From positions 10,044,001-10,108,000 of the forward strand of contig NZ_CP107905.1 in NCBI RefSeq assembly GCF_036014015.1: a stretch of 64,000 nt of DNA, given 5' to 3'. Positions 48,593-57,388 of this stretch are shown here, piece by piece; within the stretch, counting starts at the first letter, position 1; each line of letters starts with the position of its first letter. This stretch comes from Streptomyces sp. NBC_00457. Its GTDB lineage: Bacteria > Actinomycetota > Actinomycetes > Streptomycetales > Streptomycetaceae. A program made the translations under genes and the position numbers. The notes under the pieces are model-generated. The model was not told where the DNA came from and ran no database searches. It worked only from the letters and a program-made list of their open reading frames with translations.

Positions 48593-50406
48593 GACGACTC
48601 CTTCCCGTGCACGGCGAACAGGCGGTACCCCAGGTCCAGCCAGTCCTCGGGCGGTGCACCGGCCAGATGCAGCGACCGGCGGACGAGGAGCGGGGTGAGG
48701 ACCGGTACGAAGAGGTAGTCGTCGTCGGCCACGGTGTGCCCGACCGCGTCGGCGCCGGAGTACTCCTGCGCGCACATCAGGTCCAGCAGCAGCGTGTCCG
48801 GACGGTCCACGGACAGGTCGGTCCAGTCCGCGACCCAGGGCGCCGTGGGCCGTCCTTCCCGGACGGTCACACCGGCGCCGGTCAGCTCGTCGAGGACGCC
48901 GCCCGCCGGACGGGGAACGACGACCTCGGCCGGTCGATGGATCTGCCCCAGCACCTGGCCGACCAGCCGTGCCACCTCGTCCCGGTCGCCGGGCGCGGCC
49001 AGCACGGCGACGCGCCGTTCGGCCAGCGGGTCCGGACCGCCGACCCGTCGCGCCAGCTCTGCCAGCCGCACCCGGGTGCTGTCTCGTAGGAAGGCCTCCC
49101 GGAGCCCGTCCCGCCCGCACCTCTCCGGGTCGAGGCAGGAAAGCCGTACGCCGGTGTCCGTATCCAGCACGGCGTCCCAGGCGAACTGCGTCAGGCCGGG
49201 GGCACCGGCCGCGGGGGCGTCCCGCCACAGGACGGCAGCGCGGCCCAACGCCCGTGCCTCGGTGAGGATTTCGGCCAGCTGCCGGTCCAGGTCCGGCGCG
49301 AGGCCGGTGCCCGCAGGCGACCAGGGGCCGTCGCCCGTGCAAGCGCTCAGCTGTACGACGACGGCGTCCGGATCGGTGCGCCGCACGAGCAGACGCCCGT
49401 CGTGCGGCAGCAGACGGTTCACGACGGCGTCCGCGGCGAAGTCCTCGGCCGTGCGGTCGGTGAGCACGCCGGCGACGACCAGGCGGTCACGCGGAGCCGA
49501 GGACAGGGCACGGTGGGCGAGGTGGAACCGGCCGTCGAGCACCTGAGGCAATGCGGTCCCCGGCGCACTCCGCCCGGTCGGCTGCGGCCGGGACTTCGCC
49601 CGCCCCCGCCACATCCCGTACAGCTCCCGGGGCAGCCGCGCCGTCCCCCGCCCGGGCGAACGGGCCGCCGCCACCAGCGCCCGCCCGACCCTCAGCGAGG
49701 TCGAGCCCTCCAGCATGGCCACCCGCGCCTGCAGCACATCGACCCGCTCGCGGGCCCCGCGCAGCGCGGACGCCAACTGCTCCCGCTCCCGCACGGCGAC
49801 GGCCAGCCGGTCGGCGAGCCCGTCCTGCCGGACTCCGGCACCGCCGTGTTCCGCTTCCTCGACCTCCTTCTCGAGGTCCAGTACGCGGGCCCGCAGGGAC
49901 CGGGAGACCAGGTCGGCGAGGACGTACTCGCTCGCCGTCCGCAGCGCCGTGGGCAGGCCCTCGGACGGTACCGGTCGCCCGAACCAGTCGTGCGGCGGCA
50001 GGAGTTCGTCCGTGCGGGCGAACACGGCGCCCGCGCGGAGGTGGGCGTAGTCGAGCGGGACGGCGCGCAGCACCTGACAGCGCCGGGTGACCAGGGCGTC
50101 CAGGAGCCGGTGGTAGGGGAGTTCGGGCGCGGGGTGCCCGAACACGATGAGTCCGCGCCCACCGGGCCGCATCCGCTCCAGTACGGCGAGACAGTCGGCC
50201 TCGGTGCCGTGCAGAGCGGGGTCCGGGCCGTACGAGAGCAGCACCAACTCGCCCGCCTCCACGGGGCTTTCGTCAGCCGCGCGCAGCGCGACGCCGTCCG
50301 GGAGGTGCAGATAGGGCGCCAGGTTCAGTCCACCGCCGGTGGTCGCGTCGATGACGGTCGTGACGCCGTCCAGGTGGGGGTGGAGCAGATCGGTCAGGCG
50401 CATCAT
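48589..50406 (-). CDS. Large hybrid protein of the glycan locus: methyltransferase-like N-terminus, coiled coil, unassigned C-terminus
   Basis: 605 residues, overlapping both neighbours (ATGA at each end). Residues 1-175 resemble a degenerate SAM-methyltransferase fold (VIDATTGGGLNLAPYL, AGELVLLSYGPD, LERMRPGGRGLIVFGH) but lack a convincing SAM-binding Gly-rich loop. Residues about 180-250 form a coiled coil (LRARVLDLEKEVEEAEHG, VREREQLASALRGARERVDV). The C-terminal half (about 300-600) has VAVLAAPGDRDEVARLVGQV and VADWTDLSVDRPDTLLLD, weakly glycosyltransferase-like, but no family is recognised. Its tight coupling suggests a role in a surface-polymer complex, perhaps as a scaffold. Confidence 0.7.
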   Translation of the reverse strand: MMRLTDLLHPHLDGVTTVIDATTGGGLNLAPYLHLPDGVALRAADESPVEAGELVLLSYGPDPALHGTEADCLAVLERMRPGGRGLIVFGHPAPELPYHRLLDALVTRRCQVLRAVPLDYAHLRAGAVFARTDELLPPHDWFGRPVPSEGLPTALRTASEYVLADLVSRSLRARVLDLEKEVEEAEHGGAGVRQDGLADRLAVAVREREQLASALRGARERVDVLQARVAMLEGSTSLRVGRALVAAARSPGRGTARLPRELYGMWRGRAKSRPQPTGRSAPGTALPQVLDGRFHLAHRALSSAPRDRLVVAGVLTDRTAEDFAADAVVNRLLPHDGRLLVRRTDPDAVVVQLSACTGDGPWSPAGTGLAPDLDRQLAEILTEARALGRAAVLWRDAPAAGAPGLTQFAWDAVLDTDTGVRLSCLDPERCGRDGLREAFLRDSTRVRLAELARRVGGPDPLAERRVAVLAAPGDRDEVARLVGQVLGQIHRPAEVVVPRPAGGVLDELTGAGVTVREGRPTAPWVADWTDLSVDRPDTLLLDLMCAQEYSGADAVGHTVADDDYLFVPVLTPLLVRRSLHLAGAPPEDWLDLGYRLFAVHGKESS

Positions 50407-51056
50407 CGGGTCCTTGTGAAGACGTGGAAGCCGACCTCGTTCTCGCGGAAGTCGTACGGCTCGAACAGGGTGTGCCGCAGGCCGAGGGGTTCGAGCTCCG
50501 CGCGGTACGCGGCCGTCGGGCGGTGCACGATGTAGTCACCGCGCGGTCTGCGCTCCCCGATGTCCTCGTCGGTGACGATCAGCCGGCCGGTGAGGCGGAC
50601 CAGGGAGGCGAGGTTGCGCAGTCCGGCGGACCACTCGGTGTCGTCGAGGACGTGGAAGAGCACGTCGACGCAGAGCACGACGTCGTACGGCCAGGGACTG
50701 CGCCAGTCGGCGAGCGAGGACACCGCGTACCGTGGGCCGCCGCCGTCGGCGCGGGCGTGGGTCACGGCCTCCTCGCTCAGGTCGAAGGCGTCGACGCGGT
50801 GGCCGCAGCGGGCCAGTGCGCGGGCGAAGTGCCCTTTGCCGCACCCTGCGTCGAGGACGAACAGCGGTGCCCGCTGGCTGGCCAGGTCGCCGATCAGGGT
50901 GAGGAGGGTGCCGAGCCGCCGCGCGTAGAAGATCTCGTTGCCGGCGTGATCGAGGCCGATGTGACCGCCGGAGGTGAGGTCGTCGTGCTCGCGGTGGCGG
51001 GAGTCCCAGTAATCGTGGGCGCGTTCCGCCGTCCGGGTGGCTGCGCGGTCAGTCAT
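50403..51056 (-). CDS. Class I SAM-dependent methyltransferase (glycan locus)
   Basis: 217 residues. Motif I is PLFVLDAGCGKGHFARALAR; HRVDAFDLSEEAVTHARADG gives the acidic loop; then PYDVVLCVDVLFHVLDDTEW. The start ATG 51056 overlaps the end of the 2-epimerase gene by 8 bases; its stop overlaps the next gene (ATGA). Likely methylates a sugar or lipid-linked intermediate. Confidence 0.9.
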   Translation of the reverse strand: MTDRAATRTAERAHDYWDSRHREHDDLTSGGHIGLDHAGNEIFYARRLGTLLTLIGDLASQRAPLFVLDAGCGKGHFARALARCGHRVDAFDLSEEAVTHARADGGGPRYAVSSLADWRSPWPYDVVLCVDVLFHVLDDTEWSAGLRNLASLVRLTGRLIVTDEDIGERRPRGDYIVHRPTAAYRAELEPLGLRHTLFEPYDFRENEVGFHVFTRTR

Positions 51057-52137
51057 GGTGATCCAGCCACCTGGTGACGATCCGGGCGATCCGGGCGCCC
51101 GCCTTGCCGTCCCACAGCGGTGGGCCCTCTCCGCGCGCCGTCTGCTCGCCGTCCAGCGCCTTGCGCAGCGCGGGAATCAACTCGGCGTGCCCGACGAGGC
51201 GGTTGGTGCCGTCGGTGACGGTGACCGGGCGCTCGGTGGTGGTGCGCAGGGTCAGGCACGGTACGCCCAGGATGGTGGTCTCCTCCTGAACGCCGCCGGA
51301 GTCGGTGATCACCACGGCGGCTCCCCTCACCAGGCTCATGAACTCGACGTATCCCAGTGGTTCGAGCACGTGCACGCCGGGAGCGCCGCAGAGGCCCGCT
51401 GCCTCCAGCGCCCGCCGGCCGCGCGGATGCAGGGGCACGGCGAGGTCGAGGTGGCGGGCCGCCTCGGTCAGGACGAGGGCGGCGGCCCGGGCCGCTTCGG
51501 GGTCGTCGACGTTCGAAGGGCGGTGCAGCGTGACCACGCCGTAGCGGTCGGGGAGGTCGTTAGCGGTACGCGCGGCGGCCGGGTCGAACAGGTCCAGATG
51601 GGTGAGCAGGGTGTCGATCATCGGGTTGCCGACGAGGTGGACGCGGTCCACGTCCACTCCCTCGCGGGTGAGATGGCCGATGGCCTCCGGGCTGGTGACG
51701 AACAGCAGGTCGGCCAGCTGGTCCACCAGGCGTCGGTTGACCTCCTCCGGCATCGTCATGTCGAAGCTGCGCAGGCCCGCCTCCACATGGGCGACCGGTA
51801 TGCCGAGTTTTGCGGCGGCGAGGGCACCGGCCAGGGTGGAGTTCACGTCGCCGTAGACCAGGACGAGGGCGGGTGCGCGTGCGGTCAGTTCGGGCTCCAG
51901 CGCCACCAGGAGCTCGGCGGTCTGCCGGGCGTGGCTGCCGGAGCCGACGCCGAGGTCGGTGTCCGGTGCGGGCAGGCCCAGCTGCCGGAAGAAGACGTCC
52001 GACAGGCGTTCGTCGTAGTGCTGCCCGGTGTGGACGAGCACCTGCTCGCATCCGGCCGAGCGCAGGGCGGCGACCACCGGCGCCGCCTTGACGAAATTGG
52101 GCCGGGCGCCGACGACATGGAGTACGCGGCCGGTCAT
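51049..52137 (-). CDS. wecB: UDP-N-acetylglucosamine 2-epimerase (non-hydrolysing)
   Basis: 362 residues from ATG 52137. Family motifs: VVGARPNFVKAAPVVAALR, VLVHTGQHYDERLSD, IPVAHVEAGLRSFDMTMPEE, VGNPMIDTLLTHL, YGVVTLHRPSNVDDP and ITDSGGVQEETTILGVPCLT. Converts UDP-GlcNAc to UDP-ManNAc in the cytosol. The divergent dehydrogenase at 53657 would oxidise UDP-ManNAc to UDP-ManNAcA, so the two make an activated uronic-acid precursor of a cell-wall polymer. First gene of the minus-strand half of the locus; the gap to the divergent glycosyltransferase is only 38 bases, which must hold both promoters. Confidence 0.95.
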   Translation of the reverse strand: MTGRVLHVVGARPNFVKAAPVVAALRSAGCEQVLVHTGQHYDERLSDVFFRQLGLPAPDTDLGVGSGSHARQTAELLVALEPELTARAPALVLVYGDVNSTLAGALAAAKLGIPVAHVEAGLRSFDMTMPEEVNRRLVDQLADLLFVTSPEAIGHLTREGVDVDRVHLVGNPMIDTLLTHLDLFDPAAARTANDLPDRYGVVTLHRPSNVDDPEAARAAALVLTEAARHLDLAVPLHPRGRRALEAAGLCGAPGVHVLEPLGYVEFMSLVRGAAVVITDSGGVQEETTILGVPCLTLRTTTERPVTVTDGTNRLVGHAELIPALRKALDGEQTARGEGPPLWDGKAGARIARIVTRWLDHHD

Positions 52138-52175
52138 GGTGTCGGTTCTCCGCTCGGTCGACCTAATGTGCCGGT

Positions 52176-53639
52176 ATGTCACGTCATGTCCCCCGAGCTC
52201 TCAGTCTGGCTGCCTCCGTGGCATGGGGCGAGTTGCGCCAGGACCCCGTCCGGGCGGCGCTGCTCGGCCTGCGGCTGCTGCCGACCCCCGTCGGGGACCG
52301 CTTGGCGGGCGTCGAACGGCGGCTCGCCGCCCGCGCCCGCACCGCCGGCCCCACCGCCACTGGGTCCGGTACGGCGCGGGTGCCCGCCCCCGCCGGGCGG
52401 ACCGTCGCTCCGGTGCCGGGCCGGGTACTCCATCTGGTCACCAACGGGCTGCCGTTCAAGCACGCCGGCTACACCGTGCGCACCCAGAAACTCGCCGAGG
52501 CCCAGCGGGCGGACGGACTCGATCCGCACGTGGTCACGCGCGTCGGCTTCCCGGTGGCGCAGGGCGTGCTGGACGCACGCCCGCTGCAGATCGTGGGCGG
52601 CGTACCGCAGCACCGACTGCTGCCGTCGCGGCTGCCGTACGGTCAGGATGCCGTGCTGGCCCGTAACGCCGAGCTGGCCGGGCGGCTGGTGGAGCGGCTG
52701 CGGCCCGCCGTCCTGCACGCGGCCACCGACCACGGCAACGGACGGGTCGCCCTCGCGCTGCGCGAGGCCTACGGGCTGCCCGTGGTCTACGAGGTGCGGG
52801 GCTTTCTGGAGGAGAGCTGGCTGACGCAGGCTCCGGGGCGCAGCCCGGACGACCCGACCTACCGCACGCGGCGCGCGCTCGAGACGTACTGCATGCGCGA
52901 GGCCGATCTGGTCCTGACGCTGGGTGCCGCGATGCGCGCCGAGATCGTGGCCCGTGGAGTGCCCGAGGACCGGGTCCTGATCGCGCCGAACGCGGTGGAC
53001 GACGACTTCCTGGCCCCGCTGCCGGACGGGGCGCTGCTGCGCGCCCGCCTCGGCATCGCGCCGGACGACCTCGTCGTCGGCACCGTCAGCAGTCTTACTC
53101 CATATGAGGGAATCGGCACATTGCTCCATACGGGTGCCGAGCTGCGTCGCCGCGGCGTCCCCGTGCGGCTGCTGATCGTGGGCGACGGTCCGGAGCGGGC
53201 GGCGCTGCGGGCACTGGCCGTCCGGCTCGGTCTCGGAGACGGCGGCGCCCTGTTCACCGGACGGGTGCCACACGACCAAGTGCGGTCGTACCACGCGGTG
53301 TTGGACGTGTTCACGGTGCCGCGCACCGACGAGCGCGTGTGCCGACTGGTGACGCCGCTCAAGCCGGTCGAGGCGATGGCGAGCGGTCTGCCGGTGGTGG
53401 CCAGCGATCTCGCCGCGATGAGGGAGCTGGTCGAGCCCGGCGCAAGCGGTGAGCTCATTCCTTCCGCATCCCCACAAGCTTGGGCGGAAGTTATCGAAGG
53501 GCTGTTTTATTCTCAAACCCGGCGAATTGACATGGGGATCAACGCCCGCTCGATCGTCGCGCGGGCCCGTACCTGGAGCCGGGTCGCCGCCATGACCCGC
53601 GATGCCTATCGCGCGCTTGGATGCCGACTCCCGCCCTGA
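52176..53639 (+). CDS. Group 1 glycosyltransferase (GT4-like)
   Basis: 487 residues. After an N-terminal helical stretch, the GT-B fold begins GRVLHLVTNGLPFKHAGYTV; the second domain has VVGTVSSLTPYEGIGTLLHT, PVRLLIVGDGPERAAL, DVFTVPRTDERVCRLVTPLK (donor-binding E-x7-E region) and AMASGLPVVASDLAAMRELV. It transfers a nucleotide sugar to the growing polymer or lipid. The DNA is AT-richer than its surroundings at about 53085-53120 and 53478-53530, which might indicate transferred segments or structural constraint. ATG 52176, 12 bases after TAATGT, may be leaderless. Confidence 0.93.
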   Translation: MSRHVPRALSLAASVAWGELRQDPVRAALLGLRLLPTPVGDRLAGVERRLAARARTAGPTATGSGTARVPAPAGRTVAPVPGRVLHLVTNGLPFKHAGYTVRTQKLAEAQRADGLDPHVVTRVGFPVAQGVLDARPLQIVGGVPQHRLLPSRLPYGQDAVLARNAELAGRLVERLRPAVLHAATDHGNGRVALALREAYGLPVVYEVRGFLEESWLTQAPGRSPDDPTYRTRRALETYCMREADLVLTLGAAMRAEIVARGVPEDRVLIAPNAVDDDFLAPLPDGALLRARLGIAPDDLVVGTVSSLTPYEGIGTLLHTGAELRRRGVPVRLLIVGDGPERAALRALAVRLGLGDGGALFTGRVPHDQVRSYHAVLDVFTVPRTDERVCRLVTPLKPVEAMASGLPVVASDLAAMRELVEPGASGELIPSASPQAWAEVIEGLFYSQTRRIDMGINARSIVARARTWSRVAAMTRDAYRALGCRLPP

Positions 53640-53656
53640 AAGCCGGGTGAACCCGT

Positions 53657-54982
53657 ATGCAGGTCGACGAGACCGAACCGCTCGCAGAGGTGAGCCAACC
53701 GCTCGGGGACGAAGAGGAGACCGACGACGTCGAACTCGCGGTACTCGGGCTCGGCTACGTCGGGCTGCCCCTCGCCCGGGAGGCCGCCTCGGTCGGCCTG
53801 AGAGTCGTGGGGCTCGACCGGAACGCCGAGGTCGTCACCGCGCTCAACGCCGGGCGCTCGCACGTCGACGACGTGTCCGACGAGGACGTCCGCCGCATGC
53901 GGGCGGCAGGATTCACGGCGTACACGGACGACCGCTGTCTCGCCCGCGCACAGAACGTGGTCATCTGCGTGCCGACTCCGCTGGGCCAGGACGGGGGCCC
54001 CGATCTGAGCGCGGTGACCGACGCCACCCGGACGATCGCCGGCCGGCTGCGGCGCGGGCAGCTCGTCGTCCTGGAGTCGACCACCTACCCCGGCACCACC
54101 GAGGAGATCGTCCGCCCGCTGCTGGAGGAGTCCGGGCTGCGCGTCGGCGAGGACTTCGCCCTGGCGTTCTCACCAGAGCGCATCGATCCCGGCAACTCCG
54201 CGCACCAACTGCGCGACACCCCCAAGGTCGTCGGCGGCTGCACCCCGTCCTGCGCGGCACGCGCCGTCGCCTTCTACGGCAAGCTCGTCGACACCGTCGT
54301 CCAGGCAAAGGGCACCCGCGAGGCCGAACTGGCCAAGCTCATCGAGAACACGTACCGGCACGTCAACATCGCCCTGGTCAACGAACTGACCATCATCAGC
54401 CACGAGTTGCATGTCGACGTCTGGGACGCCATCCGCTGCGCCGCCACCAAGCCGTTCGGCTTCCAGGCCTTCAGACCCGGCGCCGGAGTGGGCGGCCACT
54501 GCATTCCCATCGACCCCAACTACCTGTCGTACAAGGTGCGTTCCGCGCTCGGCTACGAGTTCCGCTTCGTCGAGCTCGCCCAGGAGATCAACCGCCGGAT
54601 GCCGGAGTACGTCGTGCGCCGCGCCCAGGACCTCCTCAACAGCGTCGGCAAGCCGCTGCACGGCTCTCGGGTGCTGCTCATGGGTGTCACCTACAAACCC
54701 GACGTGGCCGACCAACGCGAGTCGCCCGCGGTGCCGGTGGCCAGGCTGCTGCGGGAACGGGAGGCGGAGATCGCCTTCCACGACCCCCACGTGCCCGAGT
54801 GGTCCGTCGACGGCGTGGCCGTCCCCCGTGTCGACGACGCCATCGAGGCCGCGCGGGACCACGACCTGACGATCCTGCTGCAGGACCACTCGGCCTACGA
54901 CCTGCCCGCCCTCGCCGACGAGGCCCGACTGCTGTTCGACACCCGGGGGCGGATCTTCCGGCCGGGGATCGAGGAGCTCTAG
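53657..54982 (+). CDS. wecC: UDP-N-acetyl-D-mannosamine-type nucleotide sugar dehydrogenase
   Basis: 441 residues. The N-terminal NAD domain has LAVLGLGYVGLPLAREAASV; the middle has VICVPTPLGQDGGPDLSAVT and LVVLESTTYPGTTEEIV; the active site is GAGVGGHCIPIDPNYLSYKV with the catalytic Cys. LLMGVTYKPDVADQRESPAV is the conserved C-terminal piece. Oxidises UDP-HexNAc (probably UDP-ManNAc from the 2-epimerase) to the uronic acid with two NAD+. The N-terminal 25 residues are acidic and not shared by homologues. Starts 17 bases after the GT stop. Confidence 0.93.
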   Translation: MQVDETEPLAEVSQPLGDEEETDDVELAVLGLGYVGLPLAREAASVGLRVVGLDRNAEVVTALNAGRSHVDDVSDEDVRRMRAAGFTAYTDDRCLARAQNVVICVPTPLGQDGGPDLSAVTDATRTIAGRLRRGQLVVLESTTYPGTTEEIVRPLLEESGLRVGEDFALAFSPERIDPGNSAHQLRDTPKVVGGCTPSCAARAVAFYGKLVDTVVQAKGTREAELAKLIENTYRHVNIALVNELTIISHELHVDVWDAIRCAATKPFGFQAFRPGAGVGGHCIPIDPNYLSYKVRSALGYEFRFVELAQEINRRMPEYVVRRAQDLLNSVGKPLHGSRVLLMGVTYKPDVADQRESPAVPVARLLREREAEIAFHDPHVPEWSVDGVAVPRVDDAIEAARDHDLTILLQDHSAYDLPALADEARLLFDTRGRIFRPGIEEL

Positions 54983-55029
54983 GCAGCTCCTCCGCACGGC
55001 CGCGTCCCACGGAGCTGAAAGGCGCCCCT

Positions 55030-56202
55030 ATGCGGATACTCGTCGTCACCGTCGTGCACCACCCCGAGGACGCCCGCATCCTGCACCGGGAGATAACGGC
55101 CCTGAGGGAGCGCGGCCACGAGATCGTCTACGCGGCCCCCTTCACCGCCCGATCGGTGGCGCCGCGGCCGTACGTCGAGGGGGTGGACCTGCCGCGAGCT
55201 GCGGGCCGCAGCCGCCGTGCGGCACTGCGGGCGGCCCGCGTCCTGCTCGCCGAACGCGGGCCCGAAGTGGATCTGGTGCTGCTGCACGACCCCGAACTGC
55301 TGCTGGCCCTCCCCCGCACCCTGCGTCGGTGGCAGCGCACCGGCCGGTCCCCGGTGACGGTGTGGGACGTGCACGAGGACACGGCTGCGGCACTGGCCAT
55401 GAAGGCTTGGGTGCCGGGACCGTTGCGCCCACCCCTGCGCCTCGCGGTGCGCGCGGCGGAACGCCTCGCGGAGCGCCGACTGCGCCTGCTGCTCGCCGAG
55501 GACGCCTACCAGGCACGCTTTCGCCGCTCCCACCCGGTCGTGCCGAACCTCGCCGTCGTTCCGACCGTCGTGCCGGCTCCGCCCGGCGACGACCGGGTCG
55601 TCTACCTGGGGCATCTGTCACGGGCCCGCGGCGCGCTGGACCTGATCGAGACGGCCCGACTGCTCGGCCCGTCGTTCCGGATCGAGGTGATCGGCGCGGC
55701 GGATCCCGACGTACGCGACGAGCTCGCCGAAGCCGACCGCGACGGCGTCCTGCGCTGGCACGGCTTCCTGCCCAACGACCACGCCCTCGCCCTGCTGTCC
55801 GGCGCCACGGCCGGCCTCTCCCTCCTGCACGACCAGCCCAACTACCGCCACTCACGCCCCACCAAGGTCGTCGAGTACATGGCGCACGGCGTCCCCGTCG
55901 TCACCACGCCGACCCCGCTCGCCGCCGAACTCGTCCGGGGCCACGGCTGCGGCCTCGTCGTCCCCTACGAGGACCCGGCAGCGGCCGCGGCCGCGATACG
56001 GCGCCTGAGCGGCGATGCCGAACTGCGGCTGCGCGCCGCGCGGCGGGGGCGCGACGCGGCCCTCACTGACCTCAACTGGCCAGCGCGCGCAGGTGAGTTC
56101 GTCGAGTGGCTGGAGAAGTGGGTGGCGGAGTCGGCAGGGTCCCGGGGCGGCCGGCTCAGCCTCCCAGCCGTACCGGAATCTCCTGCCAGCCGAACGCGAT
56201 GA
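55030..56202 (+). CDS. Group 1 glycosyltransferase
   Basis: 390 residues from ATG 55030, with GAAAGG 7 bases upstream. GT-B features: ILVVTVVHHPEDARILHREI, TVWDVHEDTAAALAMKAWV, RVVYLGHLSRARGALDLIET and YMAHGVPVVTTPTPLAAELV. Cytosolic, using a nucleotide sugar donor. Third gene of the plus-strand half of the glycan locus, 47 bases after the dehydrogenase; its 3' end overlaps the convergent conservon P450 by 47 bases. Confidence 0.9.
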   Translation: MRILVVTVVHHPEDARILHREITALRERGHEIVYAAPFTARSVAPRPYVEGVDLPRAAGRSRRAALRAARVLLAERGPEVDLVLLHDPELLLALPRTLRRWQRTGRSPVTVWDVHEDTAAALAMKAWVPGPLRPPLRLAVRAAERLAERRLRLLLAEDAYQARFRRSHPVVPNLAVVPTVVPAPPGDDRVVYLGHLSRARGALDLIETARLLGPSFRIEVIGAADPDVRDELAEADRDGVLRWHGFLPNDHALALLSGATAGLSLLHDQPNYRHSRPTKVVEYMAHGVPVVTTPTPLAAELVRGHGCGLVVPYEDPAAAAAAIRRLSGDAELRLRAARRGRDAALTDLNWPARAGEFVEWLEKWVAESAGSRGGRLSLPAVPESPASRTR

Positions 56203-57388
56203 AGGACGGCACCTGCCGCAACGCGCCCTCGTCCACGGCCAGTTCCAGCCCGGGGAAGCGGGCGAAGACCGCGGGCAGGGCGGTGAGGGCCTCCATACGG
56301 GCGAGGGGCGCTCCGATGCACCGGTGCACCCCGATCCCGAAGGCCAGATGGTCGTCGGCTCCGCGCCCGGCGTCGAAGGCGTCGGCGTCGTGACCGTAGT
56401 GCGCGGGATCGAGCCCCGCGGCGGCGTACGTCGTGACGATGGCGTCCCCGGCGGGGATGGTGACGTCGCCGACGGTCAGGTCCGTGACGGCGAACCGCAA
56501 CGGCAGCGAGGCGATGGACGGGTGGACCCGCAGTGTCTCCTCGACGACCGCCTCCCAGCCGAGCTTCCCGGACCGTACGGCGGCCAGCTGCTCGGGGTGC
56601 GTCAGCAGGGCGACGACCGCGTTGCCGATGAGGTTGACGGTCGTCTCGAAGCCGGCGCCGATGACCAGCAGCAGCGTGTAGAGCAGCTCTTCGTCGCTGA
56701 GCCGGTCGCCGTCCTCGTCCCGCACCCGGATCAGCTCGGTGGTGAGATCGTCCCCCGGGTGTGCGGTGCGGTGGGCGATCAGCGCGGGCAGCACGGTGCC
56801 GATCTGCCGCTGAACGAACGCGGCGTGTTCCGGGCTCGGGTCGGAGGTGTCCATGAGGGCCGCGATCATGGTGCCGGTGGCGTCCCTCAACTCCTCAGGG
56901 ACACCGAACAGTTCGCAGATCATCCGCATGGGCAGCGGATGCGCCAGCCCCGCCTTGAGGTCGACCGCGGAACCGTCCGCGCCCGCCTGAGCGAGGCCGT
57001 CGAGCAGCTCCGCCGTGATCGCCTCCACCCGCGGGCGCATCGCCTCGGTGCGCCGGTGCGTGAAGCTCGGCGAGACCAGCTTGCGTAAGCGCGCGTGGTC
57101 GGCACCATACGTCGAGAGCATGTTGACCACGCCCACCCAGCCCAGGACCCAGCCCCAGGAGGGGTGTTCGCCGATCTCCGGCCACAGCTTCCAGTGCAGC
57201 CGGGGATCCTTGCTGACCCGCGGGTCGAGGATCAGTTCCTTGAGCGTGTCGTAGCGGGTGGGCGCCCAAGCCGGGATGCCGCCCGGCAGCTCCACGGGGA
57301 CGATCGGGCCGAGGGCGCGCAACCGGGCGCTCTCGGCGGGGATGTCGGCGCCGAACGGGTCGAGAGCGATGCGGTCGGTGACGGTCAC
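56156..57388 (-). CDS. Cytochrome P450 of the conservon (CYP154-like, CvnF position)
   Basis: 410 residues from GTG 57388, which overlaps the upstream P450 stop (GTGA) and has AGGAG 7 bases upstream. P450 hallmarks: I-helix LLLVIGAGFETTVNLIGNAV, the EETLR motif in EAVVEETLRVHPSIASLP, and the haem loop FGIGVHRCIGAPLARMEAL with the axial Cys. A standard, probably active P450, unlike its operon partner. Electron donors are not encoded nearby. In Streptomyces conservons, a CYP154-type P450 often ends the operon; the substrate is unknown. Confidence 0.93.
   Translation of the reverse strand: MTVTDRIALDPFGADIPAESARLRALGPIVPVELPGGIPAWAPTRYDTLKELILDPRVSKDPRLHWKLWPEIGEHPSWGWVLGWVGVVNMLSTYGADHARLRKLVSPSFTHRRTEAMRPRVEAITAELLDGLAQAGADGSAVDLKAGLAHPLPMRMICELFGVPEELRDATGTMIAALMDTSDPSPEHAAFVQRQIGTVLPALIAHRTAHPGDDLTTELIRVRDEDGDRLSDEELLYTLLLVIGAGFETTVNLIGNAVVALLTHPEQLAAVRSGKLGWEAVVEETLRVHPSIASLPLRFAVTDLTVGDVTIPAGDAIVTTYAAAGLDPAHYGHDADAFDAGRGADDHLAFGIGVHRCIGAPLARMEALTALPAVFARFPGLELAVDEGALRQVPSFIAFGWQEIPVRLGG

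Noticed and set aside
48593..49342. Upstream extension of the tandem glycosyltransferase frame
   Set aside because: Open only because of GC bias; the ATG at 48592 overlaps the preceding gene's stop and marks the beginning of homology.
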